A stretch of 6,666 bases of DNA from G026625185 sp035256645 (GTDB lineage: Bacteria; Desulfobacterota; WTBG01; JAGOGO01), in contig DATEXU010000119.1 of assembly GCA_035256645.1 (NCBI GenBank), positions 1 to 6,666 on the forward strand, given 5' to 3'. The notes under the pieces are model-generated. The model made no database searches. It was not told the DNA's origin and saw only the letters and a list, made by a program, of their open reading frames with translations. How positions within the stretch are numbered: the stretch's first letter is position 1; the number at the start of each line of letters is the position of its first letter. Positions 1 through 5,238 of the stretch are shown here, piece by piece. The position numbers and the translations under genes were made by a program.

Positions 1-906
1 TTTACAATAATGAAACGTATCTCCCGGTTGATTATAAAAGTCCTCTGGCGCTCGCTTAACAGGGCTTTGTTCCGTCCCGCCTCCACCGGATACGATGTAA
101 TGGATGCCTTTATAATTGTAACGTTCATAGTTATGCTGGTGGCCGGAAAAAATAATATCCGGTTTAACCGGCCCTTTTTCAAAAATTTGCGCTAAAGACT
201 TTTCAGCGTCACGGTTATGATATCCCTTGCTATAAGGGGGGTGATGGCACGCGACAAATAAAAATCGCGATGCATTTTTTTTCAGCATATCCATCAACCA
301 TCTATGCTGCTCGCTTCCCGGTGAAAAATCAGTATTCGTATCCAGAATTAAAAATACGCTGTTCCCGTAGGTAAAAGAATACCACCGTTTATTTTTTAGG
401 AATTTAAACCTGTCAAAATAATAGTGAAGCTGTTTTTCCGGGTTGGGTGGGTACCATTCCTTTTGACTCCGGTACTCATGATTACCGAGGACAGGGAAAA
501 GGGGAATACCACTTTTTATAATGTTTCCATCTGCAAAATCAAAGTTCTCCCACTGATGGGGATCGCCACAATAAACCATATCTCCCAGATGGATAACGAA
601 CGAGGGTTTTTCAGTGATAACGTTAGAAATTAAAGCTGTTTTTTCGTAAAAAGCTAATTCTCGCGAATCCCCATAGACTATGAACGAATAGGGATAGTTT
701 ACTTCTTTGGCCTCAAAAATTGGTTCCTTATCCTGGAGGGGGGCAGGATAAAAGTGGGTTTGTTCAAGAAGATTAAGAAGCTGGGTTGCCCAAGGAATTT
801 TTTGATACTGATTGTACTTATATGCTATCCCCCCTGCCAAAAAAGCACCCACGGCTATGATCATAAGTCCTATAGTAACGACTACCTTTATAATAAACTT
901 TTTCAT
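1..906 (-). CDS. Membrane-anchored calcineurin-like metallophosphoesterase (3' end cut by window edge)
   Basis: The open frame runs from ATG at 906 leftward off the window; 302 residues are visible and the C-terminus is missing. Residues 4-28 form one hydrophobic segment after a Lys-rich start, so the protein is either anchored in the inner membrane with an exported catalytic domain or carries an uncleaved signal. The metallophosphoesterase metal-site blocks appear in order: GDSR (79-82), GDMVYCGD (108-115), GNHE (141-144), CHHPPY (220-225) and GHQHNYER (255-262). These bind a dinuclear metal centre in the family and hydrolyse phosphoesters. The first block reads GDSR rather than the commoner GDxH, as in purple-acid-phosphatase-like bacterial members. 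The visible SGGGG (273-277) is typical of the domain end, so perhaps only a few dozen residues are lost. GGTGG at 916-912 (minus strand) supports this start. The gene is divergent from msrAB. The substrate cannot be told. Family call is firm; export is inferred. Confidence 0.93.
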   Translation of the reverse strand, partial: MKKFIIKVVVTIGLMIIAVGAFLAGGIAYKYNQYQKIPWATQLLNLLEQTHFYPAPLQDKEPIFEAKEVNYPYSFIVYGDSRELAFYEKTALISNVITEKPSFVIHLGDMVYCGDPHQWENFDFADGNIIKSGIPLFPVLGNHEYRSQKEWYPPNPEKQLHYYFDRFKFLKNKRWYSFTYGNSVFLILDTNTDFSPGSEQHRWLMDMLKKNASRFLFVACHHPPYSKGYHNRDAEKSLAQIFEKGPVKPDIIFSGHQHNYERYNYKGIHYIVSGGGGTEQSPVKRAPEDFYNQPGDTFHYCK

Positions 907-979
907 ATCATCCACCGTTACAATCAGTTATGCATGCGGCCCGTTAAAGCGCATCCTTTGTTTTGTGTTTTTTGCTTTG

Positions 980-1110
980 CCCCGTTAGAAATGCCCGCTT
1001 GCCCCGTTAGATATTGAATATCTAACGGGGTGAAGAAGCAGGGGTAAAATTAAAGATTCTTACACTTTTTCAACGGGGTAAATCCCCCGTGTGAAAGCCT
1101 TCTAACGGGG
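980..1110. repeat. CCCCGTTAGA inverted-repeat element, copy A (MITE-like)
   Basis: The unit is bounded by a perfect 11-bp inverted repeat, CCCCGTTAGAA at 980-990 and TTCTAACGGGG at 1100-1110. Inside lie a second, longer inverted repeat (1002-1030) and a small hairpin, ACGGGG at 1073-1078 against CCCCGT at 1085-1090 with a six-base loop. A lone related CCCGTTAAA sits at 940-948. The ends face outward with CCCC/GGGG, and the left flanks share a preceding TGC. There is no coding capacity. It could be a non-autonomous mobile repeat, a cluster of protein-binding sites, or a structured RNA. The repeats are directly visible; their nature is inferred. Confidence 0.7.
1002..1030. repeat. 14-1-14 perfect inverted repeat
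   Basis: CCCCGTTAGATATT at 1002-1015 is the exact reverse complement of AATATCTAACGGGG at 1017-1030, with a single G at 1016 between them. It carries the same CCCCGTTAGA core as the surrounding unit. It has no following T-run on either strand, so it does not look like an intrinsic terminator. It is about 96 bases upstream of the metallophosphoesterase start, so an operator role is possible but unproven. Confidence 0.85.
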
Positions 1111-1143
1111 TTTGTCCATTTTTAAATGGAATCAGAAAAATAC

Positions 1144-1234
1144 TGCCCCCCCACAAAAAGCATAAAGGGGAACTGGATCAGTTACTATTAATTTTACCTT
1201 AAGCCTAAAATTTTACCAGTTCTTTTTGGGGGCA
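1144..1234. repeat. Imperfect inverted repeat with IS-end-like termini
   Basis: The left side reads TGCCCCC (1144-1150), AAAAAG (1155-1160), AACTGG (1171-1176). The right side, in reverse complement, repeats the same three blocks in the same order without the gaps: CCAGTT (1216-1221), CTTTTT (1222-1227), GGGGGCA (1228-1234). The left arm therefore looks like the right arm with two small insertions, of 4 and 10 bases. The TGCCCCC...AAAAG pattern recalls the ends of some IS3-family elements, from memory only. At 91 bp with no coding potential, it could be a decayed MITE or an insertion-sequence remnant. Confidence 0.5.
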
Positions 1235-1280
1235 AATGAGCAGATTATTTTCTCGTGTGTCATAAGAAATCATTAACAGA

Positions 1281-1305
1281 GAACAGTAAAAATTTTTTAC
1301 AGTTC
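1281..1305. repeat. Near-palindrome, 12-bp arms with one mismatch
   Basis: GAACAGTAAAAA (1281-1292) and TTTTTACAGTTC (1294-1305) pair at 11 of 12 positions around T1293. The right arm with its flank (1295-1312) is also an imperfect direct repeat of 1211-1229, differing by one indel and one substitution. It therefore belongs to the same sequence family as the 1144-1234 element. Confidence 0.5.
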
Positions 1306-1549
1306 TTCTTGGTTAGTCGGTATCAAGCATTTCCAAAAAAGAAAATTTAATATTTGAAAGCAGTGCCTTGCAGCCAATTTTCCGATACGGTTTGCAATTT
1401 TTTGGCGCCCTAAGGTGTTGATTATAAAGGTTTTGGAAACCTGGCCAGCCGGTTATGATAATGCGGCGGTCATTTTTGACGGCTTCGTAAAAAATCCATC
1501 TGCGGCGTTGCCTCCGTGCGATGCACGAAGACAGGCGCTGCATCCCCTG

Positions 1550-1638
1550 CCCCGTTAAATGTTTGCTTCCGGAGGCAGAAAAGCCAAGGTAAGGGTTCGG
1601 GTTCTTAGTTGCCGATCTCCAATTTTTATTTAACGGGG
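1550..1638. repeat. CCCCGTTAAAT inverted-repeat element, copy B, nested in the composite repeat
   Basis: CCCCGTTAAAT (1550-1560) and ATTTAACGGGG (1628-1638) are perfect 11-bp inverted ends enclosing 67 bases. As in copy A, the left end is preceded by TGC; the right end is followed by TGAA, as after the inner repeat of copy A. It sits between the two halves of the composite repeat (TGCGGCGTTGC side and TGCGGCGTAC side), which suggests insertion into an older element. There is no coding capacity. Confidence 0.65.
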
Positions 1639-1703
1639 TGAATCATTGCGGCGTACAGGTAAGTACGCCTCATTCCGTCGGATTTGCGCGCCTTGCATCT
1701 GAT

Positions 1704-1731
1704 GTAGGGACACGTTGCAACGTGTCCCTAC
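1704..1731. repeat. Perfect 28-bp palindrome
   Basis: GTAGGGACACGTTG (1704-1717) is followed directly by its exact reverse complement (1718-1731). Similar GTAGGG...CCCTAC palindromes are common dispersed intergenic repeats in several phyla, including cyanobacteria (general recollection). No T-run follows on either strand, so it is not an obvious terminator. It lies inside the right part of the composite repeat and is probably a further nested insertion. Confidence 0.85.
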
Positions 1732-1888
1732 CGCTGTGCCGTCTGATTTTTGACTTTTTACGGCTTCATCATTTTTTGCACGCCAGGCACATTTTTTATT
1801 TTGAAAAAGAACGAGTATATTATTAAAAGGGGGCATGATTTCCTAAAATAAGCATGAAACGTTTTGATAGTGATGACTATTAAAAATT

Positions 1889-1894
1889 AAGGAG
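1889..1894 (+). promoter_or_regulatory. Ribosome binding site of msrAB
   Basis: AAGGAG lies seven bases before the ATG at 1902. This fixes the start in front of the signal peptide and excludes later in-frame ATGs such as the Met7-Met8 pair. Confidence 0.85.
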
Positions 1895-1901
1895 CATTAT
1901 C

Positions 1902-2984
1902 ATGGCAAAGATTAAAATAATGATGGAACTATTCTCCGTGACTCTGTTTATTTTTTTGATTTTGTCCACTATTGTCAGCGCCCAGCAACAGTATGCAACA
2001 GCGACCTTTGCCGGCGGATGTTTTTGGTGCATGGAGAAACCATTTGAGCAATTAAACGGCGTCATCGAGGTGGTTTCTGGTTATACGGGCGGCTCTGGTC
2101 AAAATCCAATTTATGAGGATTATGCGGAAAAAGGCCACATCGAGGCAGTCCAGATTACCTATGACCCCTCTAGAACAACTTATTCTGATCTTCTGAATGT
2201 ATTCTGGAGGCAAATAGATCCTACTGACGCGGGGGGACAATTCAATGATCGGGGCACGCACTATCGGGCCGCAGTTTTTTATCATAATGACGAGCAAAAA
2301 AATCTGGCGGAAAAATCAAAAGAAGAACTCGGAAAATCCGGGAGGTTTGACAAACCCATTGTCACAGAAATCATAAAAGCCTCAATTTTTTATAAAGCCG
2401 AGGCTTATCACCAGTGTTACTACCGAAAGAACCCAATACCCTATGAATTCTACCGGGTTAATTCCGGCCGTGAAGAGTATTTAAAAAAGAGATGGAATAA
2501 TAATGAGAAACTACAAGACCCGGCAGAGACCAATTCAGAATCCCAAAAATCCGGCAAGGAAGAGCTGAAAAAAAAGTTAACACCCCTGCAGTACGAAGTC
2601 ACCCAGGAATGCGGTACTGAGCTGGCCTTTGACAATGCCTATTGGGATAATAAAAAGGAAGGCATTTATGTGGACATTGTTTCCGGTGAGCCGCTTTTTA
2701 GTTCTATTGACAAATATGATTCCGGAACCGGCTGGCCCAGTTTTACCCGTCCGCTTGAGCCAAAAAACATTGTGACCAAAATTGATAAGAGTTTTTTTAT
2801 GACCCGGACCGAGGTAAGAAGCGCTCACGCTGATTCCCATCTGGGCCATGTCTTTGATGACGGGCCTGCGCTTACGGGCTTGCGTTACTGTTTGAATTCC
2901 GCGGCCCTGCGTTTCATTGCCAAAGAAGATTTGGAAAAAGAAGGGTATGGGGAATACCTGAAGCTTTTTACAAAGAAACCTTAA
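1902..2984 (+). CDS. msrAB: Exported bifunctional peptide methionine sulfoxide reductase MsrA-MsrB
   Basis: This 360-residue fusion repairs both epimers of methionine sulfoxide. Residues 1-27 are a signal peptide (hydrophobic 10-25, likely cleavage VSA|QQ), so it should act outside the cytoplasm. MsrA spans about 31-198: the GCFWCME motif holds catalytic Cys40, followed by GYTGG (60-64), GTHYRAAVFYH (118-128) and YHQCYYRKNP (169-178), where Cys172 could be a recycling cysteine. A charged linker (199-224) leads to MsrB (226-345): LTPLQYEVTQECGTE, DSGTGWPSF (273-281), ADSHLGHVF (310-318) and RYCLNSAALRF (328-338), with catalytic Cys330. The frequent SGCGWPSF resolving cysteine is Thr276 here, so Cys237 is the likely resolving residue. 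MsrB zinc CxxC pairs are absent. No N-terminal thioredoxin-like domain is present, unlike Neisseria PilB; a separate reductant is implied. The gene appears monocistronic, with its own terminator. Confidence 0.97.
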   Translation: MAKIKIMMELFSVTLFIFLILSTIVSAQQQYATATFAGGCFWCMEKPFEQLNGVIEVVSGYTGGSGQNPIYEDYAEKGHIEAVQITYDPSRTTYSDLLNVFWRQIDPTDAGGQFNDRGTHYRAAVFYHNDEQKNLAEKSKEELGKSGRFDKPIVTEIIKASIFYKAEAYHQCYYRKNPIPYEFYRVNSGREEYLKKRWNNNEKLQDPAETNSESQKSGKEELKKKLTPLQYEVTQECGTELAFDNAYWDNKKEGIYVDIVSGEPLFSSIDKYDSGTGWPSFTRPLEPKNIVTKIDKSFFMTRTEVRSAHADSHLGHVFDDGPALTGLRYCLNSAALRFIAKEDLEKEGYGEYLKLFTKKP

Positions 2985-3021
2985 AAACAGTAAGCGGGTT
3001 TCATGCTCTAGTAAATCTAAT

Positions 3022-3052
3022 AAAAAGGGTTTCAATTCGAGGCCCTTTTTTT
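3022..3052 (+). terminator. Intrinsic terminator after msrAB
   Basis: A 12-bp stem pairs 3022-3033 with 3039-3050 around an AATTC loop; GGG/CCC sits in the middle and there are two G-U pairs. The 3' arm runs into a seven-T tract (3046-3052). It lies 37 bases after the msrAB stop and separates that gene from the next operon. Confidence 0.85.
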
Positions 3053-3085
3053 ATTGGAGGCGAGAGAGGGAATTATGTTTTTTTG

Positions 3086-3201
3086 TTGACAATATTTCTT
3101 GTAAACTAATTGAGAGATATTACGTCCTAATAACCAGCAATTAATGAAATAGATTGCCTGATAATGAAAGATTAAAAGATTAGGTAAAAGAATAATATAA
3201 T
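3086..3201 (+). promoter_or_regulatory. Candidate promoter region of the DUF3300-lipoprotein operon
   Basis: A perfect TTGACA is at 3086-3091, but nothing close to TATAAT lies 16-18 bases downstream (the best is TAATTG at 15). Separately, a perfect TATAAT is at 3196-3201 with a weak TTAAAA 18 bases upstream (3172-3177). That promoter would give a leader of only about 13 bases, with AAGGAG at its very 5' end. Neither pair is convincing alone, but the operon must be transcribed from here because a terminator precedes it. Confidence 0.3.
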
Positions 3202-3220
3202 CTTATATAAGGAGATTAAA

Positions 3221-4666
3221 ATGCAAAAGAAGCACCCTGTTCTAGGAATATTTCTGGTGTTCTTTAGTATCATGGTTGCGCTACCCCCTAATATTTTTGG
3301 GGCCGAGGCAGTGACTGCACCCCCCCAAGACAGGTTTTCCGAAGCAGAACTGGATCAAATGCTTGCGCCTATCGCCCTTTACCCGGACTCGCTGCTTGCC
3401 CAAATGCTGATGGCCGCCACGTATCCGCTGGAAGTGGTGGAGGCTGCTCGCTGGGTTAGCCAACATCCTGATTTGAAAGACGAATTGTTAGACGAAGCTT
3501 TATTAGAGAAAGATTGGGATATTAGCGTAAAGTCACTTGCCCATTTTCCGGAAGTTGTAATCATGATGGACGAAAATATCGAGTGGACCACACGGGTAGG
3601 TGATGCGTTTCTCGTTCAAAAAGATGGCGTTATGGATTCAATTCAAGAGCTCCGCGCCAGGGCGCAGGCTGCCGGCAACCTTCAATCAACCAGAGAGCAG
3701 CGAGTGATTCCCTCACCGGATGCTATTGCCATTGAACCGGCTTATCCGGGAGAAGTGTATGTGCCGGTTTATGATCCCTTGTGGGTTTATGGACCGTGGT
3801 TGGATCTCGCCTACCTTCCTTTTGCGATCGGTTACACCGGGATAAGTATTGTCAGCGGAGTGGTTGACTTTGCTTTCGGATTTTCCACTGCAGTGCTTTT
3901 TGGCTGGTGCGACTGGGACTGGCACCACCACGATATTTATATCGATTATGGCCGAGTCGGGCATTTTCATCGATTTGACCACAATCGGTTTTATGGTCGG
4001 GCAAGGTGGGAGCATAATCCTGGACATCGACGCGGGGTTGCCTATTGGGATCGAGACACCAGTCACCGCTTTGGGCAGCATCCCGAGCGATCGATTCAAA
4101 GCAGAAATGCATTTCGTGGCCATGGAGACCAAGGCTTTCGCCGTCAACCAACGGAATCTTTTCAACGACAAGGAGTTGCTCGTAATACCTTTGGCTCCCA
4201 GCAGAAAGGTCAAAGTCAGCAATTCGGTTCTCAAAGAAACTCAGAACGAAGGGAATTTGGCACAAGTGAACGGGTTAGGCGCTCTCCCGAGCGATCGGTT
4301 CAAAGCAGAAACGAATTTCGGGGATACGGAGATCAGGGTTTTCGGCGTCAATCAACTGAATCTTTTCAACGACAAGGAGTTGCTCGTAATACCTTTGGCT
4401 CCCAGCAGAAAGGTCAAGGTCAGCAATTCGGTTCTCAAAGAAACTTCGAGCGAAGAGAATTTGGCACGAGAGAACGATTTCAGCAAAGGGACAGGACAAA
4501 TACGAGCAGGTTTGGGAATGGGAAAAGAGAGGGTTTCGCAAGTGATCGGGGCCGGTTCAGCCGTGAAAGCAGTGCAATTTCCAGGGCAGGAGGATTCCGA
4601 AGTGGCAGCGGAGGTTCGCATGGTGATGCCCGTGCTTTCTTTGGCGGCGGAGGACGAGGCAGGTAA
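3221..4666 (+). CDS. Secreted DUF3300 protein with a repetitive Arg/Gln/Phe/Gly-rich tail
   Basis: The protein has 481 residues. Residues 1-28 are a signal peptide (hydrophobic 7-21, likely cleavage FGA|EA). Residues 36-195 match DUF3300: FSEAELDQMLAPIALYPDSL, QMLMAATYPLEVVEAARW, a KDWD...SLAHFPEV block and a YPGEVYVPVYDP block. A hydrophobic stretch (197-229) and a Trp/His/Asp-rich patch (229-260) follow. The tail from about 262 is low-complexity, Arg-, Gln-, Phe- and Gly-rich, with a 68-residue tandem duplication (288-355 and 356-423) and a Gly-rich end (452-481). E. coli YacH also carries DUF3300 with a long repetitive tail; no biochemical role is established that I know of. AAGGAG at 3209-3214 supports the start. 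The lipoprotein gene follows after 24 bases, suggesting an operon. The very basic tail could bind polyanions or envelope polymers, which is speculation. Confidence 0.92.
   Translation: MQKKHPVLGIFLVFFSIMVALPPNIFGAEAVTAPPQDRFSEAELDQMLAPIALYPDSLLAQMLMAATYPLEVVEAARWVSQHPDLKDELLDEALLEKDWDISVKSLAHFPEVVIMMDENIEWTTRVGDAFLVQKDGVMDSIQELRARAQAAGNLQSTREQRVIPSPDAIAIEPAYPGEVYVPVYDPLWVYGPWLDLAYLPFAIGYTGISIVSGVVDFAFGFSTAVLFGWCDWDWHHHDIYIDYGRVGHFHRFDHNRFYGRARWEHNPGHRRGVAYWDRDTSHRFGQHPERSIQSRNAFRGHGDQGFRRQPTESFQRQGVARNTFGSQQKGQSQQFGSQRNSERREFGTSERVRRSPERSVQSRNEFRGYGDQGFRRQSTESFQRQGVARNTFGSQQKGQGQQFGSQRNFERREFGTRERFQQRDRTNTSRFGNGKREGFASDRGRFSRESSAISRAGGFRSGSGGSHGDARAFFGGGGRGR
4081..4488 (+). repeat. Tandem duplication of 204 bp inside the DUF3300 gene
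   Basis: Copy 1 is 4081-4284 and copy 2 is 4285-4488, with a period of exactly 204 bases (68 codons) and no indels. By hand count about 28 of 204 positions differ, concentrated at the two ends, while roughly 60 bases in the middle are identical. Many differences in the first third are synonymous third-position changes (GAC/GAT, CAA/CAG, GGC/GGT, CGC/CGG, ACG/ACT), so the encoded repeat appears to be under selection as protein. Confidence 0.92.
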
Positions 4667-4690
4667 AAACTTTAATGAGGATGCTAAGAC

Positions 4691-5080
4691 ATGAAAAAGG
4701 CAGTGGTACTTTTACTTTTAGGGTTGTCAATGAGTTCCTGCGCTGGTATGGATTATCGCTATCAGCAGAACATGGCAGTAAACGCAACCGGCTATGGCTT
4801 AGCTGGAGGAGCAGCCGGGGCGGCTATTGCATCCCTTACTCATGGTAACGTTGGCGTAGGTGCGGCAATAGGGGCATTGTCTGGCGCAGTTTTAGGGGCA
4901 GTAAATACCCCGCCACCGGGGTCACAGTACCCATTACCGGCAGGGTATGCTTATCCGCCCGTTATGTATGCGCCCCCAGCGGTTATATACGCCCCTCCGC
5001 CTGTTTTCTATAGTAGACCTTATTGTGGGTATAGTGGTAGATATTATTATCATGGTGGGTATCCTTATCATCGGTGGTAG
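4691..5080 (+). CDS. Small glycine-zipper lipoprotein with a Pro/Tyr-rich tail
   Basis: The protein has 129 residues. The N-terminus (MKK, hydrophobic 4-12) leads to MSSC, giving a lipoprotein signal with Cys17 as the probable lipidated residue; Met at -3 makes this a weaker lipobox than LxxC. Residues 34-71 form a glycine zipper (GYGLAGGAAGAAIAS then GVGAAIGALSGAVLGAV), two small-residue helices of the kind found in membrane-associated outer-envelope proteins. The tail (74-129) is Pro/Tyr-rich, with YPP, YAPP and YAPPPVFY repeats followed by Gly-Tyr-His-rich sequence. GAGGA at 4677-4681 precedes the ATG by nine bases. It lies 24 bases after the DUF3300 stop and before a terminator, so it is the last gene of a two-gene operon and a likely partner of the DUF3300 protein at the envelope. 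Function is unknown; the outer-membrane location is inferred. Confidence 0.88.
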   Translation: MKKAVVLLLLGLSMSSCAGMDYRYQQNMAVNATGYGLAGGAAGAAIASLTHGNVGVGAAIGALSGAVLGAVNTPPPGSQYPLPAGYAYPPVMYAPPAVIYAPPPVFYSRPYCGYSGRYYYHGGYPYHRW

Positions 5081-5110
5081 TTAGGGTTATAATATTATAA
5101 GATGGTTTCT

Positions 5111-5152
5111 AAACGGCTAACATGCCTCTTAAGATCAGTTAGCCGTTTTTTT
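5111..5152 (+). terminator. Intrinsic terminator of the DUF3300-lipoprotein operon
   Basis: AAACGGCTAAC (5111-5121) pairs perfectly with GTTAGCCGTTT (5138-5148), an 11-bp stem with a 16-base loop that itself contains TCTTAAGA. A T-run extends to 5152. A separate 14-bp AT palindrome lies just upstream at 5087-5100. On the minus strand the same hairpin is followed by only three Ts, so it may serve weakly for the convergent gene too; I see no better terminator for that gene at 5153-5238. Confidence 0.88.
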
Positions 5153-5238
5153 AGATGCTTCAGAGATAAGGACATTCACTTTGCTCAATCAAACAAGCCG
5201 CTTCATGAGCCGCAATGTGTTAGGGGCAAACGGGTTGA

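Larger units (their letters stand above)
1478..1770. repeat. Composite intergenic repeat of about 290 bp (MITE-like), interrupted
   Basis: The left end (1478-1497, GACGGCTTCGTAAAAAATCC) and right end (1752-1770, GACTTTTTACGGCTTCATC) are related: the left end read on the other strand and the right end both begin GAYTTTTTACG. Between them are a CGTGC-GAT-GCACG hairpin near 1520, a GGCGTAC...GTACGCC stem-loop (1650-1656 with 1663-1669) and a perfect palindrome (1704-1731). The overall wording, such as TGCGGCGTTGC, TGCGGCGTAC and GCGCGCCTTGCATCTG, matches a dispersed repeat that I associate with Desulfobacterota genomes; that is recollection and not a search. Exact borders are uncertain. It does not encode a protein. 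Confidence 0.55.
907..1901. other. Repeat-rich divergent intergenic region without a convincing gene
   Basis: This 995-base stretch separates two divergent genes and should hold both promoters, but I found no well-spaced sigma-70 or -24/-12 pair in either direction. Short open frames here (for example 1313-1543 minus, 1630-1836 minus and 1638-1826 plus) run across inverted repeats, lack good ribosome binding sites and show no recognisable domain, so I do not call them genes. What the region does hold is repeats: CCCCGTTA/TAACGGGG units (980-1110 and 1550-1638), an imperfect inverted repeat at 1144-1234, a near-palindrome at 1281-1305, a composite element at about 1478-1770 and a perfect palindrome at 1704-1731. 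No tRNA- or rRNA-like segment was seen. Confidence 0.75.

Noticed and set aside
424..1017. Plus-strand open frames of 69 and 87 codons
   Set aside because: The first lies wholly, and the second mostly, opposite the metallophosphoesterase gene, whose catalytic motifs make the minus strand the coding one.
1313..1543. 76-codon minus-strand open frame
   Set aside because: Its 5' part lies in the composite repeat's left end, there is no clear ribosome binding site, and no domain is recognisable; it is most likely a chance frame in repeat DNA.
980..1638. Possible CRISPR array from the repeated CCCCGTTA word
   Set aside because: The words are only 8-14 bases, occur in both orientations and are irregularly spaced; there are no constant-length spacers and no cas genes.
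1630..1836. Overlapping open frames on both strands
   Set aside because: They run through a palindrome and a stem-loop, which give similar peptides on both strands (GTRCNVSL appears in both). This is a symmetry artefact and not a gene.
3320..3326. Run of seven C near the 5' end of the DUF3300 gene as a phase-variation tract
   Set aside because: Seven bases is short for contingency switching, and nothing else suggests it; it is noted only because slippage would frameshift just after the signal peptide.
3713..4541. Long minus-strand open frames opposite the DUF3300 gene
   Set aside because: They are shadows of the biased codon use and repeats on the plus strand, with no family resemblance.
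3849..4694. 281-codon open frame on the plus strand inside the DUF3300 gene
   Set aside because: It is out of frame with a gene that has a signal peptide, a known domain and a good ribosome binding site. Its length reflects the duplicated low-complexity tail, and its own repeats merely mirror the 204-bp DNA duplication.
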